A stretch of DNA of 64,000 nucleotides from Azolla caroliniana (lineage: Eukaryota > Polypodiophyta), in contig JBHGNT010000020.1 in the NCBI GenBank assembly GCA_043228905.1, positions 3,782,001 to 3,846,000 of the forward strand. Direction: 5' to 3'. Each line of letters starts with the position of its first letter. Position 1 is the stretch's first letter. Under the pieces are notes generated by a model. It searched no databases. It was not told the DNA's origin and saw only the letters and a program-made list of their open reading frames with translations. This document shows, one piece after another, positions 42,531 through 53,698 of this stretch. A program made the position numbers and the translations under genes.

Positions 42531-42976
42531 CCGGCATCTCCCGGTTTCAACTTGTACACCCACTTGTTTCGGAGTGCTCGCTTTCCTTTCAACAACTCCA
42601 TCAATTTGTATGTATGGTTCTCATGCAGGGAATCCATCTCATCCTGCATGGCACTTAACCATTTGCGGCTATGGGCGTCACTTTTAGCTTCCTCGAAGCT
42701 TTCTGGCTCCCTCTCATCGGTCAGCAGCACATGCTCTGCATCCGGAAATCTCCCGGGGGGCCTTCTCTCTCTAAGAGGATATCTTCGTCTTTGGCCTTTG
42801 GCAACCGGCTCCACTATTTGTTCTTCATCCGAATCCGATTCGGGGTCTTGGCCGGCTCCGATTTCAGCTTCCTCTACTTCTTCTTTTGCCGGTTTGGTAT
42901 TCTCACCGTAACCGGCTGGTTCCTCGAGTGTCAACCGGCTCTTAGCCGGGTGTTTCTGAATCTCATCGGTGTTCAT
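42531..42976 (-). pseudogene. Copia F linker and start of reverse transcriptase
   Basis: The acidic linker (EVEEAEIGAGQDPESDSDEE) and RRRYPLRERRPPGRFPD lead to WLSAMQDEMDSLHENHTYKL and NKWVYKLKPGD, the first reverse transcriptase motif. The solo LTR then cuts the frame. A stop separates it from the integrase upstream. Confidence 0.88.
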
Positions 42977-42994
42977 TATCTTCTTCTCCGACTC

Positions 42995-43978
42995 CTAGTT
43001 GGCAAGAGTCTTGTCCTCCATGAAGATAATATCTGAACTCCGGAAAGCCTTCTTGTCAACCGGATCCCACACTCGGTAGCCAAACTCATCATCGCCGTAT
43101 CCGAGGAATATGCATGGCCCGGTCTTTGGATCCAACTTTCCTCTCTGGTCGTTAGCAACATGCATGTACACGAGACACCCGAACACCTTCAGATGCCGGT
43201 AGGACACTTCCTTACCGGTCCACACCTTCTGCGGTGTGTCTCCATCCAAGGGCATTGAGGGTGATCTGTTTACCACATACGTCGCTGTTAATAGCGCCTC
43301 AACCCAAAACGTCTTGGGTAATTTTGCATGCGCCATCATACTCCGGACCCTTTCCATTATGGTCAGGTTCATCCTCTCGGCCAACCCGTTTAGTTCTGGC
43401 ATCTTCAGCATGGTAAATTCGAGCCGCATTCCCTTTGAGTGACAATACTCCTCGAATTGCCCCCGGTATTCACCTTCGTTATCTGCTCGAACCGCCTTCA
43501 GCTTCCGGCTGGTTTCTCTTTCCACTCTCGCGTGGAGCTCTTTGAAGACGGATAGCACTTGATCCTTCGTCTTCAACGGTGTGGCCCACAACTTTCGGCT
43601 GTGGTCATCTATGAACGTCACGAAGTACTGCGATTCGGCATGTGACTTCATGTCCACTTGACATACATCAGTATGCACCAACTCTAGTGGTGCATTACGT
43701 CTCATTGGTGGCCTTGATCGGAAGGAGGTCCGGTTTTGTTTACCGGCCAGACAATCAGTGCACTTCTCCAAGTGCACGTTCTTCACTGGAATGAGCTTGT
43801 CGTCTACAAGCCTCTTCATCCCCTTCTCGCTCATGTGACACAACCTCTTGTGCCAAAACTCACCGGCAGTGTCGGAAGCCATGTTCACTTCTTCCGGGCA
43901 TATCCGGGCATTCATCAAGTACAACGTGTTTACCTTCCGGGCCCGAGCCACAATCAGGCTCCCTTTGTTGAACTTCAT
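42995..43978 (-). pseudogene. Copia F gag-pre-integrase and integrase
   Basis: 327 open codons. HHCC region: FWHKRLCHMSEKGMKRLVDD and CTDCLAGKQNRTSF. Core: LELVHTDVCQ (first Asp), VRADNEGEYRGQFEEYC (second Asp) and ELNGLAERMNLTIMERVRSM (Glu). Then GDTPQKVWTGKEVSYRHLKV and CIFLGYGDDEFGYRVWD. All catalytic residues are present. It ends at a stop just before the linker. Confidence 0.92.
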
Positions 43979-44062
43979 AACACCGTTCCGGATGCTACCC
44001 GTGTAGCCTTCATCATCTAGCCGACCGGCTGATATTAGGTTTAGACGAACCTCTGGAACGTG

Positions 44063-44761
44063 TCAGACATCCTTCGGCAACAGCTTGCATCCGGTTGGTG
44101 TTGTCAACCACATGTCTCCTATGCCGACAATTCGGCATGTACCTTCATTCCTCATCCGGACACATCCGTGATCATCGACTGAGTAGGATGAGAAGCATTT
44201 CCGGTTCGGGGTAAGGTGGAACGACGCTCCGGAGTCGACCACCCAGGTCATCTCGTCACCGGCAAGGTTTAGCTCACTCTCCTCGGTGATGAGCATCAAC
44301 TCTTCTTCACTTGCCGCGATTGCCGTCGTTCCCTTCCATTCCATTCCCCTCCGGTCTTTACCGTTCCGGTCCGGTGTCCGCTTCGAATCGGTGTCGTCGG
44401 TTTCCTTGTCTTTTCGGAAGTGCCGACAGTTTTTCTGGAATTGTCCCGGCCTGCTGCAATAAAAGCAGGTAGGCCTCACCCTTGACTTTGACCGTGTCCC
44501 TGACTCCTCCCGGTTCTGGGGACTATGGTTCCTTTGTCTTCCGCGTTCCGATTTGGTAATGAGCGCTTTGGAGTCGGAGTTCGTATCCTTGTCTTTCCGA
44601 CGTGCCTCCTCATCTAGCAAGCTCGACTTCACTCTTGCCAGGGATAATCGTTTCCCTTCCGGCCCGACGTTGCCCAAAGTGACAACCAATGTCTCCCAGC
44701 TATCTAGGAGGGAACCGAGCAGGAGTAGCGCTAGTACCTCATCGGCGAGAGGTACTTCCAA
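44063..44761 (-). pseudogene. Copia F Gag C-terminus and protease
   Basis: LLGSLLDSWETLVVTLGNVG is the end of the Gag core. The nucleocapsid motif reads CFYCSRPGQFQKNC, with Gln where the zinc-binding His should be. Protease follows with an intact MTWVVDSGASFHLTP active site. The frame ends at 44063, and the shift to integrase is about 80 bp on. Confidence 0.9.
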
Positions 44762-44785
44762 TGATGTTGCCTGGTGGATCAGCCC

Positions 44786-45160
44786 CTAGAAGGCATTCAT
44801 GTGCTCCGCCATGCTGGAGCCATCTTGGTACTGGAGTCTTACTAGCTTCCGAAATACCGAAACCTGATTAACAACATTTTTGTTTTGAAACATAATGCTG
44901 ATATTCTCCCAGAGCTCATGAGCCTTGCTCTCTTCATTGAAGTTGTTGTATAGACTCATGTCGATGAAGCACCGTATGTACGCCGTTGTCTTCATGTGCA
45001 TCACCTCCCATATCATGGCGTCAATTTTGTCCGGTCTCTTGTCCCCGAACTGAACCGACAACCAAGGATCTTTAACCACGAGCATGTCCCTCATCTTCAA
45101 CTTCCACACCGAATAGTTGGAGCCGGTGAGCTTGAACATGCCTCCCAACGAATCGTCCAT
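44786..45160 (-). pseudogene. Copia F Gag N-terminal half
   Basis: Start chosen as MDDSLGGMFKLTGSNYSVWK, which sits 16 bp after the PBS and matches Tnt1-type Gag starts. Continues to LRLQYQDGSSMAEHMNAF and stops at 44786, a single stop before the rest of Gag at 44761. Confidence 0.9.
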
Positions 45161-45175
45161 TTTCTGTGTCGTTTC

Positions 45176-45187
45176 GCTCTGATACCA
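45176..45187 (-). promoter_or_regulatory. Primer-binding site of copia F
   Basis: TGGTATCAGAGC on the minus strand, three bases from the LTR end; complementary to initiator tRNA-Met. Confidence 0.92.
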
Positions 45188-45190
45188 CTT

Positions 45191-45794
45191 TGACAGGAAT
45201 ACACGCTCCCTAAGCTCAACACTCGGCCACAACCGAGTGAAGGATCAAACACAGAAAATGGGTAAGGTACGCACGACACAGTGAAGAGAAGAGTACACAA
45301 GATGTTAATGTGGAAAAACCCAAACTAGGGAAAAACCACGGTAGCCCACAGACTGCAAACTATCACTATATCACAATGTACAATAGTAAAGCACCTAGGC
45401 AACGACCTCGAGCTTGCTATCTTCGCCACAGGCGGCGGTTACAACAGAGGCAACGACCTCTTCCTCTCTCTCTCTCTCTCTGTGTACACAGTTACGCGCT
45501 CAAATCTTACACCAACAAGAATGACAACAACCACACACTAAGTTTGCCCTAAGTCATATTTATACTAATATGACTTTTCGGCTATTTACAAATATAGCCC
45601 CGATGGACTCTCAGAAAACATATTTACGAATATGTCCCTTCATCCGATGAGCACTTCTCACTGGGCCTTCGCCACCCGGCTCTTGCCGGGTACTTGTCAT
45701 CCGGTTCTCACCGGGTCTTCCGTTGCCGGGTACTCCACATCTGGTTCTCACCGGGTCTTCTCACTTCGCATCCGGAGGGACCTGTTTCCTAACA
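45191..45794 (-). repeat. 5' LTR of copia F
   Basis: Plus strand starts TGACAGGAATACACG and ends TTTCCTAACA; followed by TAAAG (45795-45799). 604 bp against 614 bp for its partner; differences include the CT tract length and scattered substitutions. Confidence 0.95.
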
Positions 45795-45799
45795 TAAAG

Positions 45800-46690
45800 T
45801 AAGAAATAAATATTCTTGAAATACCGTTGTCTTATGAAAACGTTTTGTAACTACCATCTCTCATTATATACACATTGTAACCACTATTCATCTCTCATTA
45901 TTCGAAGGAATTCCAACGAAGTCATTTACTATATATCTATATGCAAGGGATGCATCTACGGTAAACAACGTCTACCGAAGTTTTCAATTTGCAAATAGAA
46001 AAGGATGGAAAGACCACTACAACTAATTCATTTAGACTTATGTAAACCTATGCAATCTCTATCAATAGATGGTAACAAGTATTTTATTTCATTTATAGAT
46101 GGCGTCACAAGATTCACGGTCTTATACTTTCTTAAGAAGAAATCAGGAGCATACAATGCATTTACAAGTTACAAAGCATATGTAGAAAATCAATGTCAAC
46201 TTAAGATCTCGACTATTCGCACTGACAATGGAGGGGAGTGCTTCAATGATGAATGGATGAGGTTTTGTGAAGAAAATGGTATAGCTGAACGTAAGCATCG
46301 AACCCTCGTAGACGCAAGTTGAAGTATGATTCAAGTTGCCGGATTGCCTCTCCGATTCAGGCAAGAAGTAGTTGCCCACTACATGTTAGCTATAGAACTG
46401 ATCATCACATAAGATACTTGGTCTTGAAACACCATGTTCACTTTGGTTTAAGCACAAACCAAACCTTGCTCATCGCGAGTGTTTGGTTCGATTGCTTACA
46501 TCCATATACCTACAAACAAAAGGAAGAAATTAGATCCTCATACAAGAAAATGTATCTTCACTGGATATGGTGAATCTTTTGGAATTAAAGCATGCAAATT
46601 ATTTGATTTGCATACATGCAAGTTTCTTTTTAGTCGATTAGTCATAATTGATGAAATAAGTACCGGAGGAACAAAGACAAAATGAGGTAT
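45800..46690 (+). pseudogene. Copia fragment H: integrase
   Basis: From about 45940: CKGCIYGKQRLPKFSI, then LQLIHLDLCKPMQSLSIDGN, FISFIDGVTRFTVLYFLKK, IRTDNGGECFNDEWMRFCEE and GIAERKHRTLVDAS, stop; later VFGSIAYIHIPTNKRKKLDP and CIFTGYGESFGIKA. A decayed copia integrase with several stops and shifts. Copia F is inserted at its left end. Confidence 0.85.
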
Positions 46691-46717
46691 GCGGTTTTAA
46701 ATGAAACCTAAAGATTA

Positions 46718-47095
46718 ATGATAACTTCGAATGTTTCACAAATAAAAAACTATGGTGATCCAATCACAAGGGGTTTATTGAAGTGGCTTCAACATCGACA
46801 ACACGCAAATGCTCTAACAGAAGATGAGAAGATTGGAGTAACTCACTACTTATACAATGTACCTACCTACTATGACAAGCAAGGACTCAGATCACCGTGT
46901 AAGGATTATTCAAGCGAGCAAATGAGGAATGATGACATACTCAAGTTGCGGACGAAATATTATGAAGGAAAATATCGGTCACTAAAGTCTTACCAGAATC
47001 GCGTAAGCTACAATGACATATTAGTGAAAGATTTCAAAAGGGCAACTCACAGAAGAGAGTTACATCAATGGCTAATGAAAAATCCAGAACTTTGA
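46718..47095 (+). CDS. Unrecognised ORF, 125 codons
   Basis: Reads MITSNVSQIKNYGDPITRGL and later LKWLQHRQHANALTEDEKIG, DILVKDFKRATHRRELHQWL. Rich in charged residues and Tyr, without a signal peptide or membrane segment. It lies between a copia integrase fragment and a solo LTR. No family is recognised; it may be an exon of a lost gene or part of another element. A second short frame (47110-47247) follows. Confidence 0.25.
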   Translation: MITSNVSQIKNYGDPITRGLLKWLQHRQHANALTEDEKIGVTHYLYNVPTYYDKQGLRSPCKDYSSEQMRNDDILKLRTKYYEGKYRSLKSYQNRVSYNDILVKDFKRATHRRELHQWLMKNPEL

Positions 47096-47250
47096 CAAAA
47101 TAAAGAAGATGAGTTCATTAATTGTTCCCCCACATCCCTACAAAAATGACTACTACAAGAAGAAACAAATTCACAACATCAAGAAGGTTGGAAGCCACAC
47201 CTCCGCATCAATAGCCGAAGGAGGAAAGCAGGATGAAGATGATTAGATGC

Positions 47251-47421
47251 TGTTGGGAAACCGGTCCTACTGGATGGGATCTAGACAGTCATATTTGTAA
47301 ATAGCCCCAAAGTTATATATGTATAAATATAACTAGGGCAACACTGTTTTGTATAGTAGATGCAGTTGTTGGTATTATTACTGTGTGTGTGTTGTAGAGA
47401 GAGAGAGAGAGAGAGAGAGAG

Positions 47422-47499
<78 letters not shown>

Positions 47500-47751
47500 A
47501 GTTTCTGTTGTAATCGCCGATTCGCGAAGACAGAGCTTGAGGTCGTTGCCTCTGAGTCTCAGACCATTGTACCCTTCCTCTCTCATAGTGATAGTTGGAG
47601 TTTGTGGGATCCCGTGATTTTTCCCGATTAGGGTTTTCCACGTTAACATATGGTGTCGTCTCTTCTACCTTGTCAAGTGCATTGTTATTTTCTATTTATT
47701 TCTTCCATTGTGTGTTTGAGACTTGGTTGTGGCCGAGCACTGTTTCTATCA
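47251..47751 (+). repeat. Solo LTR related to the copia F family
   Basis: Starts TGTTGGGAAACCGGTCC and ends near TTTCTATCA. Internal sequence (GTGATTTTTCCCGATTAGGG, GTTGTGGCCGAGCACTG) matches the copia F LTR in the opposite orientation. Flanks GATGC (47246-47250) and GGTGC (47752-47756) differ at one base, so may be a decayed duplication. A long (GA)n tract lies at 47395-47495. Confidence 0.7.
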
Positions 47752-48202
47752 GGTGCAACATCAACATCACCCACAACAATGCAGGCATACCCAACACGAC
47801 CAACAACAACGCAACCATCCCCAACATGACCAACAATAGTATGGACAGCAGCAACGCGACCAACATCAACAACAGTGCAACCAACAACAGGAACAATGCG
47901 GATTACAACCCGATCTGCATCAAGAAGGCGTCAAATCTCGGAGTAACACAATGCAAAAGCAAAAGGAAACGTTGGTGCAGAGAAGGAGCAACGAATCTGA
48001 CAGTGAAACAAGTCCTTTTATGGTGGAAGATTCTTTTTTCAAGCGTGCTACTTCTTCCCTCTCCTTTAGTTCAATTAAGTTTGAGCAACCAATTGATCAA
48101 TATCCTTTTTTGTCACCTACTCATCTATTCACACCTATTCACACAAGCTAAGGTTTAACAAATTGTTCTCTAGTGAATTTAAGTATTCCACATACAGGAT
48201 TT
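47752..48202 (+). other. CAA/AAC-rich stretch with an unrecognised ORF
   Basis: 47752-47900 is rich in AACAACAT/CAACA words and reads as Gln/His- or Asn/Thr-rich in different frames. The frame at 47951-48151 (MQKQKETLVQRRSNESDSET...) is ordinary in composition but short. No known domain. Borders: solo LTR on the left, copia I on the right. Confidence 0.3.
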
Positions 48203-48286
48203 TGTTGAAGTCTAAGAGAATCAATGCGGAAACAAGTACAACATCTATGTAGAGAAGATCACCAAGTTAACAAGTTAAATAGGATC

Positions 48287-48317
<31 letters not shown>

Positions 48318-50123
48318 CAAAGAGGCACACAATGTAACAATCTTATTCCAAAAGTTACAATACAAGAATGACACTACCAACCACTACAACTAGGTTACAA
48401 AAGTCAGTTTAAATACCAACTGACTAAGGGCAATTGCCCTTTCCACTATTTACATGAATAGCCCTTTCCCGTATTCGACACTCCCCCATAATGGGCATAT
48501 ACAACAAAAATTTGTAATCAAGAGAATAGATAGAAAATATAGATTTATACAAACGGGTTGTCGAACAAGTCGGCTTTTGCCCAAATTTGTCAATGTCCCA
48601 GAAACAAGAAGCCAGATAGACTGAAGCCGAAAGGGCTAAGCTCGAGTCGGTTGATTCAAAATTGAGTCCCAGTCGGAGAGTTTGGAGCCGGGTCGACTAT
48701 GCTAATTGGCGAATCTTAAAATGTTGATGCCGAATGTTTGAAACCACTCAATCAGACTAATTTCTCATAATGCCCATCTGGTGCTGAAGAGACCGGAAAC
48801 AAAATGTCGGAAGACACTTGTTCATCCCATCTGCAACATTATCGGTTGTAGGTATGTTCTCGAGGCTGATTTTCCCTAAAATGATGCAGTCCCGAACAAA
48901 GTGATAGCTCACATTGATGTGCTTCGAGGTGTTGTGCTAGACCGGATTTTTCGATAGAGCACAACACCTTGACTGTCACTATAGACAACTATAGCCAAGT
49001 CGGAGTCGACTTGTCGAAATGTGAGCCATAAGGTCTCTTTTGTCGCGTCGAACATGGCTACATATTCGGCCTTGGTCGTTGACGTAGCAGTGCACTCCTG
49101 AAGTTTCTACTTCCATGAGATTGCTCCATTACCGAATTTAAAGTAGTATCTAGTTGTCAATTTTCGATTGTTCACACAATCGGCAAAGTCCAAGTCGGTA
49201 TAATCGACTATGCTTGAAGTATCGTTCGGACTGAATAGGATGCCATAGTTTTTTGTGCCCATGAGGTATCTGAACACATGCTTTACTGCATTCCAATGCG
49301 ATCGGTTGGGATTGTGCATGAATCTATTGAAGACTCCTACGGCATGAACAATGTTAGGCCGTGTCGCGACCATTGCCTACATTAGGGAGCTGACTACCAG
49401 TGCATATGGGGTACCAACTTCATATCTTCCCCCTCTAGACCAGATGTCGTGCAGTCTTGCTGCGACAAGCGAAGGTTGATAGGGAGCGGGGTTGAGGCAA
49501 AATTGTCCTGCATGTTGAAATGTCCTAAGACATGTCTAATATAGTTAGCTTTAGATAGGAACAACTGTCTTTGATTCCGATGTCGACTTATCTTCATCCC
49601 TAGAATGTGTCTCACCGGACCGAGGTCCTTCATGGCGAACTTCAACCGTAGTTGCCGAACAAGATCGGTAAGCTCTTGGGTATGCCGGCTAGAGAGTAGC
49701 ATGTCGTCCACGTGGATGATGAGGAAGATGGGTGATCCATCTTGAGTTGTTTTGGTGAAGAGACAATGGTCCTCATCGTTCTTTGAGAAGTGGACTGATT
49801 GGATGAAGTCGTCGAACTTCTTGTACCACTGTCGAGGTGCCTGATTTAGGTCGTACAAACTCTTCTTGAGTTGGCAGACTTGAGTGGAGTGCGGACCAAC
49901 TAGTGTCTTTCTTCCCTTCTCTTGATGGTTGTTGAACTTAGGGTCTTCAAGAAGACAAGGGCAAGGATGTTGTTGAAGATAGATGATGGCTGACGACAAG
50001 TTGAAGAATTTGGCTCTGATACCAGATGTTGGAGTTTGAGACCGTCAATGCAGAAACAAGAACAACATATATGTTGAGAAGATCACCAACTTAACAAGTT
50101 AAACAAGGTCAAGGAGCCAGAGT

Positions 50124-50193
<70 letters not shown>

Positions 50194-50397
50194 AAGAGGC
50201 ACACAATGTAACAATCTTATTCCAAAAGTTACAATACAAGAATGGCACTATAAACGACTACAACTAGGTTACAAAAATCAATTTAAATACCAACTGACTT
50301 AGGGAAACTTCCCCTTCCAATATTTACATAAATAGCCTAAAACTTAGTATGTCCAAATGGGACCGTGTGAATACGTCCATTATTTCCCGTATTCGAC
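48203..50397 (-). mobile_element. Internally deleted copia retrotransposon I
   Basis: LTRs at 48203-48480 and 50027-50397 (plus-strand ends TGTTGAAG/TTCGACA), a reversed PBS (TCTGATACCA at 50015-50024) next to the right LTR and a reversed purine tract next to the left LTR. ATTT flanks both sides (48199-48202, 50398-50401). Only the end of reverse transcriptase and RNase H remain; Gag, protease and integrase are gone. The right LTR has a (GA)n run of about 60 bp that explains much of the length difference. Confidence 0.85.
49107..49999 (-). pseudogene. Copia I partial reverse transcriptase and RNase H
   Basis: 49394-49999 begins near the PBS with a short Gag-like start, then jumps into reverse transcriptase: VCQLKKSLYDLNQAPRQWYK, LIIHVDDMLLSS (H in place of Y in YVDD), KFAMKDLGPVRHILGMKI. 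49107-49373 reads RPNIVHAVGVFNRFMHNPNR and FRYLMGTKNYGILF. The jump shows a single large internal deletion. Confidence 0.85.
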
Positions 50398-50439
50398 AAT
50401 TTCACACTAGAAGCATGAACTAGTAACAATACACTTTCC

Positions 50440-51665
50440 TCTCCACTCCATAATTTGATGATGACCCACAATCCATAAATCAAAAGTTTCGCAATATTCA
50501 CGAAATTACGGAAGCTGCTTGTCCATTCGAAGCACTCATGGCCGACTTGGGACCGGAGCCTAGTGTAATGGTGGTGATATTCCATTCGAGGACATAAACC
50601 TCACCCCGAAAGCAACCCTTAATGGTCCTGAGAGAGAAATGTGGAAGTCGGCGATGCAAACGGAAATGGATGCACTCACGCGCAATGGGACATGGACCTT
50701 GGTGCCACAACCGAAGAATCGCAACATCTTATCTAGTAAGTGGGTACTTAGAAGAAGAAAGACGCACATGGTGTAGTGACAATATATAAAGCTTGCATTG
50801 TCACTTGCGACTTTCACAAATTCCTCGCATGGATTTTAAAGAGACATTTGCCCTGACTCTAAAAATGGTTCTGTTATGATCCATGCTTGCTTTTTCGGCC
50901 GGTTTTAACCTTGAACTTCACCACTTGGACATCGAAACCGTGTTTTTACATGGAGATCTAAATGAAGAAATATTCGTGCAACAACTACCGTATTTTGAAG
51001 ATCCAAAATTCTTTTAGTATGTTTGTAAGCGTCATAAGCCATTGTATGGTTTGAAACAATCCCCACATATGTGGCACTATAAGCTCCATACCTTCCTTAT
51101 GCCTATTAATTTCTGGGGTCTTCAAGCGGAGCCAAATCTTTACATTTGTAAAGAAGGAAGCACTATGTAATCATTGGTGTGTATGTTGATGATTGTCCAA
51201 TTGCTTGCAACTCCACTACTTCAATGCGAAAGGCTATAAATAAACTCAAGGAGAAGTTTCCCCTCAAAGACCTTGGACCACTAGAGTATTGACTTGGTAC
51301 CAAGGTAACATGAAATAGGACAGAAGGCACACTTATTGTGATGCAATGGAAGTTGGTCGAAGAAATTCTTCACAAGTACGAGATGTCTGATTGTAAACCT
51401 ATTGCAACACCAATGATTGTATCGTGCAAACTATCAACCAATGATAGTCCAAAGATTGTGGAAGAAGAGCAACTCATGAAATCACTTCCTTATTTCCAAC
51501 CAATGACTGTACACATCCGGATTTGTCTTACTCAACTGGTTTTCGGCCTATATTTATGCAAAATCCCGGAGTAGCTCATTGGAATGCTTTAAAATGAGTT
51601 CTTCATTATCTACAATACACTAAAGACATAGGTCTAACTTACAAGTCTTTCCAATCAATGAATAC
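50440..51665 (+). pseudogene. Copia fragment J: reverse transcriptase
   Basis: Plus-strand pieces in several frames: FKETFALTLKMVLL near 50840, FNLELHHLDIETVFLHGDLN near 50910, KPLYGLKQSPHMWHYKLHTF near 51040, then MQWKLVEEILHKYEMSDCKP and IATPMIVSCKLSTNDSPKIV at 51341-51480. Heavily decayed, with many stops. No LTRs assigned. Confidence 0.8.
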
Positions 51666-51712
51666 GTCCCAACTTAGTGTGAGGAAAGGGACCGTAGATC
51701 TTGAGACGGATA

Positions 51713-52322
51713 TGCTGAAATATACAATGCGGAAGCAGAAAACAACGTTATAGATAAAATACACATTACACACCCTTGTACATGGAAACCCTAAAACAGG
51801 AGAAAAACCATGAAATCTGATATTCCACTATATGAACAAAGAATACAAGGGAGAAAGAACAGATTACAACACTCTTTGTGTGCAGAGTGTATCAGCCACA
51901 CATGGCTCTTGGTGTCTAATATCTCACAACTATGGCACTGCTCACAGCTCTCGCGTCTCTCTTCCTCTCACTCTTTGTTACTCTCTATACAACACTTCGT
52001 TATGTTCTCCACTACACAAAACTATGTTTTCCCTAGGTGTATTTATACCATACATAGTATGGGCTATTTACAAACATAGTTGACTCCCATGTCGGCTGTC
52101 CAGTTGATCCGACTAGTCGGCCGTCTCCTTGACTTGGGGCATCCATAATGTAGTCGATATTATAGTTGACTCTCTCTATCTCCTTCACAACAATCGACAA
52201 CCATGTCGACTCACTGATCGATCTGATCAACCATCAGTGTCGGCTTGTCTCTGTTCGATTACCGACTTCTCTCATAGATACCGACTGTCGACTTCTCCCA
52301 TAAGAGGGACATATTCTTAACA
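51713..52322 (-). repeat. 3' LTR of copia K
   Basis: End at 52322 is clear from the adjoining purine tract. The start at 51713 (TGCTGAAATATACAATGCGG) is placed by likeness to the copia I LTR start and could be off. A minus-strand TATAAATA lies at about 52041-52048. Confidence 0.6.
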
Positions 52323-52621
52323 AACTCCCCCTTCACTCCTCTGGGAAGGAGTCAATCATTCCAGTCTTTTGTCGACAGTCTGAGTGTGTCCCTAGGTAGG
52401 TTTTTCGTGAGCATGTCGAATCCATTATTGTTAGTATGGATCTTCATGAGGGTAAACTCTGCTTCATCCACTTTCTCTCACAACCAGTGATACCGTCTCT
52501 GTATGTGTTTCGTTTGTGAGTGGTAAGTAACGTGCTTGGCTAGATATATGACACCCTGATCGTCACAATGAAGTAAGAATTCTCTTTGCCTCATTCCCAG
52601 ATCATTGAGAAAATTTCTCAT

Positions 52622-53693
52622 TCATATAAGCTCCTTGCCAGCCTCTACCGCGGACATATACTCCGCCTCTATGATTGACAAGGCCATAGACTTCTGCAGT
52701 CTTGACTGCCACGACACTGCTCCCCTTGCATGGGTCATCACATAACCAGAAGTGGATTGACTTGAGTCTACATCCCCCGACATGTTTGAGTTGGTAAACC
52801 CTTTGAGCATAGGTTTTCCGACACCATACCTGAGGCACATCCCCAAGGTGCCTTTCAAGTACATGAGTATCCTCTTGATTGCTATCTAGTGTTCTCTTCT
52901 TGGATTACTCATGTATCGGCTTATTGCTCCCACAACAAACATTGTGTCTGGCCTCGTATAGATCATAGCATACATTAAACTGTTGACGATCGAGGCATAT
53001 GGTACTTTTGTTATCTTAGACTTTTCCTTCTCCCCTTTGGGGCATTGCCTGGCATTCAACTTGCAGTTTTTCGGCAACACAGAACCGACTGACTTTGCTT
53101 CTGACATGTTACATCTCTCCAAGGTCATTGTCACATATTTTTCTTGTGATGACTGTAGCACTTTCTTAGTTCTATCTTGAACTATGTACATTCCCAAGAT
53201 CTGTTTGGCCAGTCCAAGATCTTTCATTGGAAATGATTTGCCAAGTGCTTTCTTCAAGCTCCCAATCTTCTTGGTATCCTGTCTGACTACCAACATGTCA
53301 TCTACATATAACAAGAGAATCAAGAAGTTGCCTTCATCATACCTTTCAGTGATCAGCTTGTGTTTTGTGGAACCCATGTTCCATCATGAAGGATTCAAAC
53401 TTCTTGTACCATTGGCGTGGAGCTTGTTTCAAACCATACAATCTTCAATCGACACACCAAGTTCTCTTTTCCTTTCTCCACAAAGCCTTTGGGCTACTGC
53501 ATGTAGATTTCTTCGTCTAATTCCCCATGCAAGAATGTTGTTTTGACATCCAACTATTCAATCTCCAGATCCATATTGGCAACTATGCTCAAAACTGTTT
53601 GGATGGATGTCATTTTCACAATTGGAGCGAATATATCGTCGACACCCTTTTTTTGTTGAAAATCCTTCACCACAATGCGGGCCCCATAAGGGG
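52622..53693 (-). pseudogene. Copia K reverse transcriptase and RNase H
   Basis: RNase H: MLKGFTNSNMSGDVDSSQST and RLQKSMALSIIEAEYMSAVE (52622-52864). Reverse transcriptase: LLLYVDDMLVV, SFPMKDLGLAKQILGMYIVQ and PYASIVNSLMYAMIYTRPDT (52886-53377). Upstream, ARIVVKDFQQKKGVDDIFAP is readable next to 53690 where element L begins. Several shifts and stops. Confidence 0.85.
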
Positions 53694-53698
53694 TTCAA

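Larger units (their letters stand above)
39395..45794 (-). mobile_element. Ty1/copia retrotransposon F, nearly complete, with a solo LTR inserted
   Basis: LTRs at 39395-40008 and 45191-45794 with inverted ends TGTCAGGAA/TTCCTGTCA, a PBS next to the right LTR and a polypurine tract next to the left one show a minus-strand element. The 5-bp duplication TAAAG flanks it. Gag, protease, integrase, reverse transcriptase and RNase H are all recognisable, with only a few stops. A 1114-bp solo LTR of family G splits the reverse transcriptase (41417-42530). Motifs (RNAPLELVHTDVCQ, YVDDMLIV) resemble Tnt1-type copias. Confidence 0.95.

Noticed and set aside
47281-47649. Minus-strand frame with a long Ser-Leu run
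   Set aside because: Encoded by the (GA)n tract inside a solo LTR.
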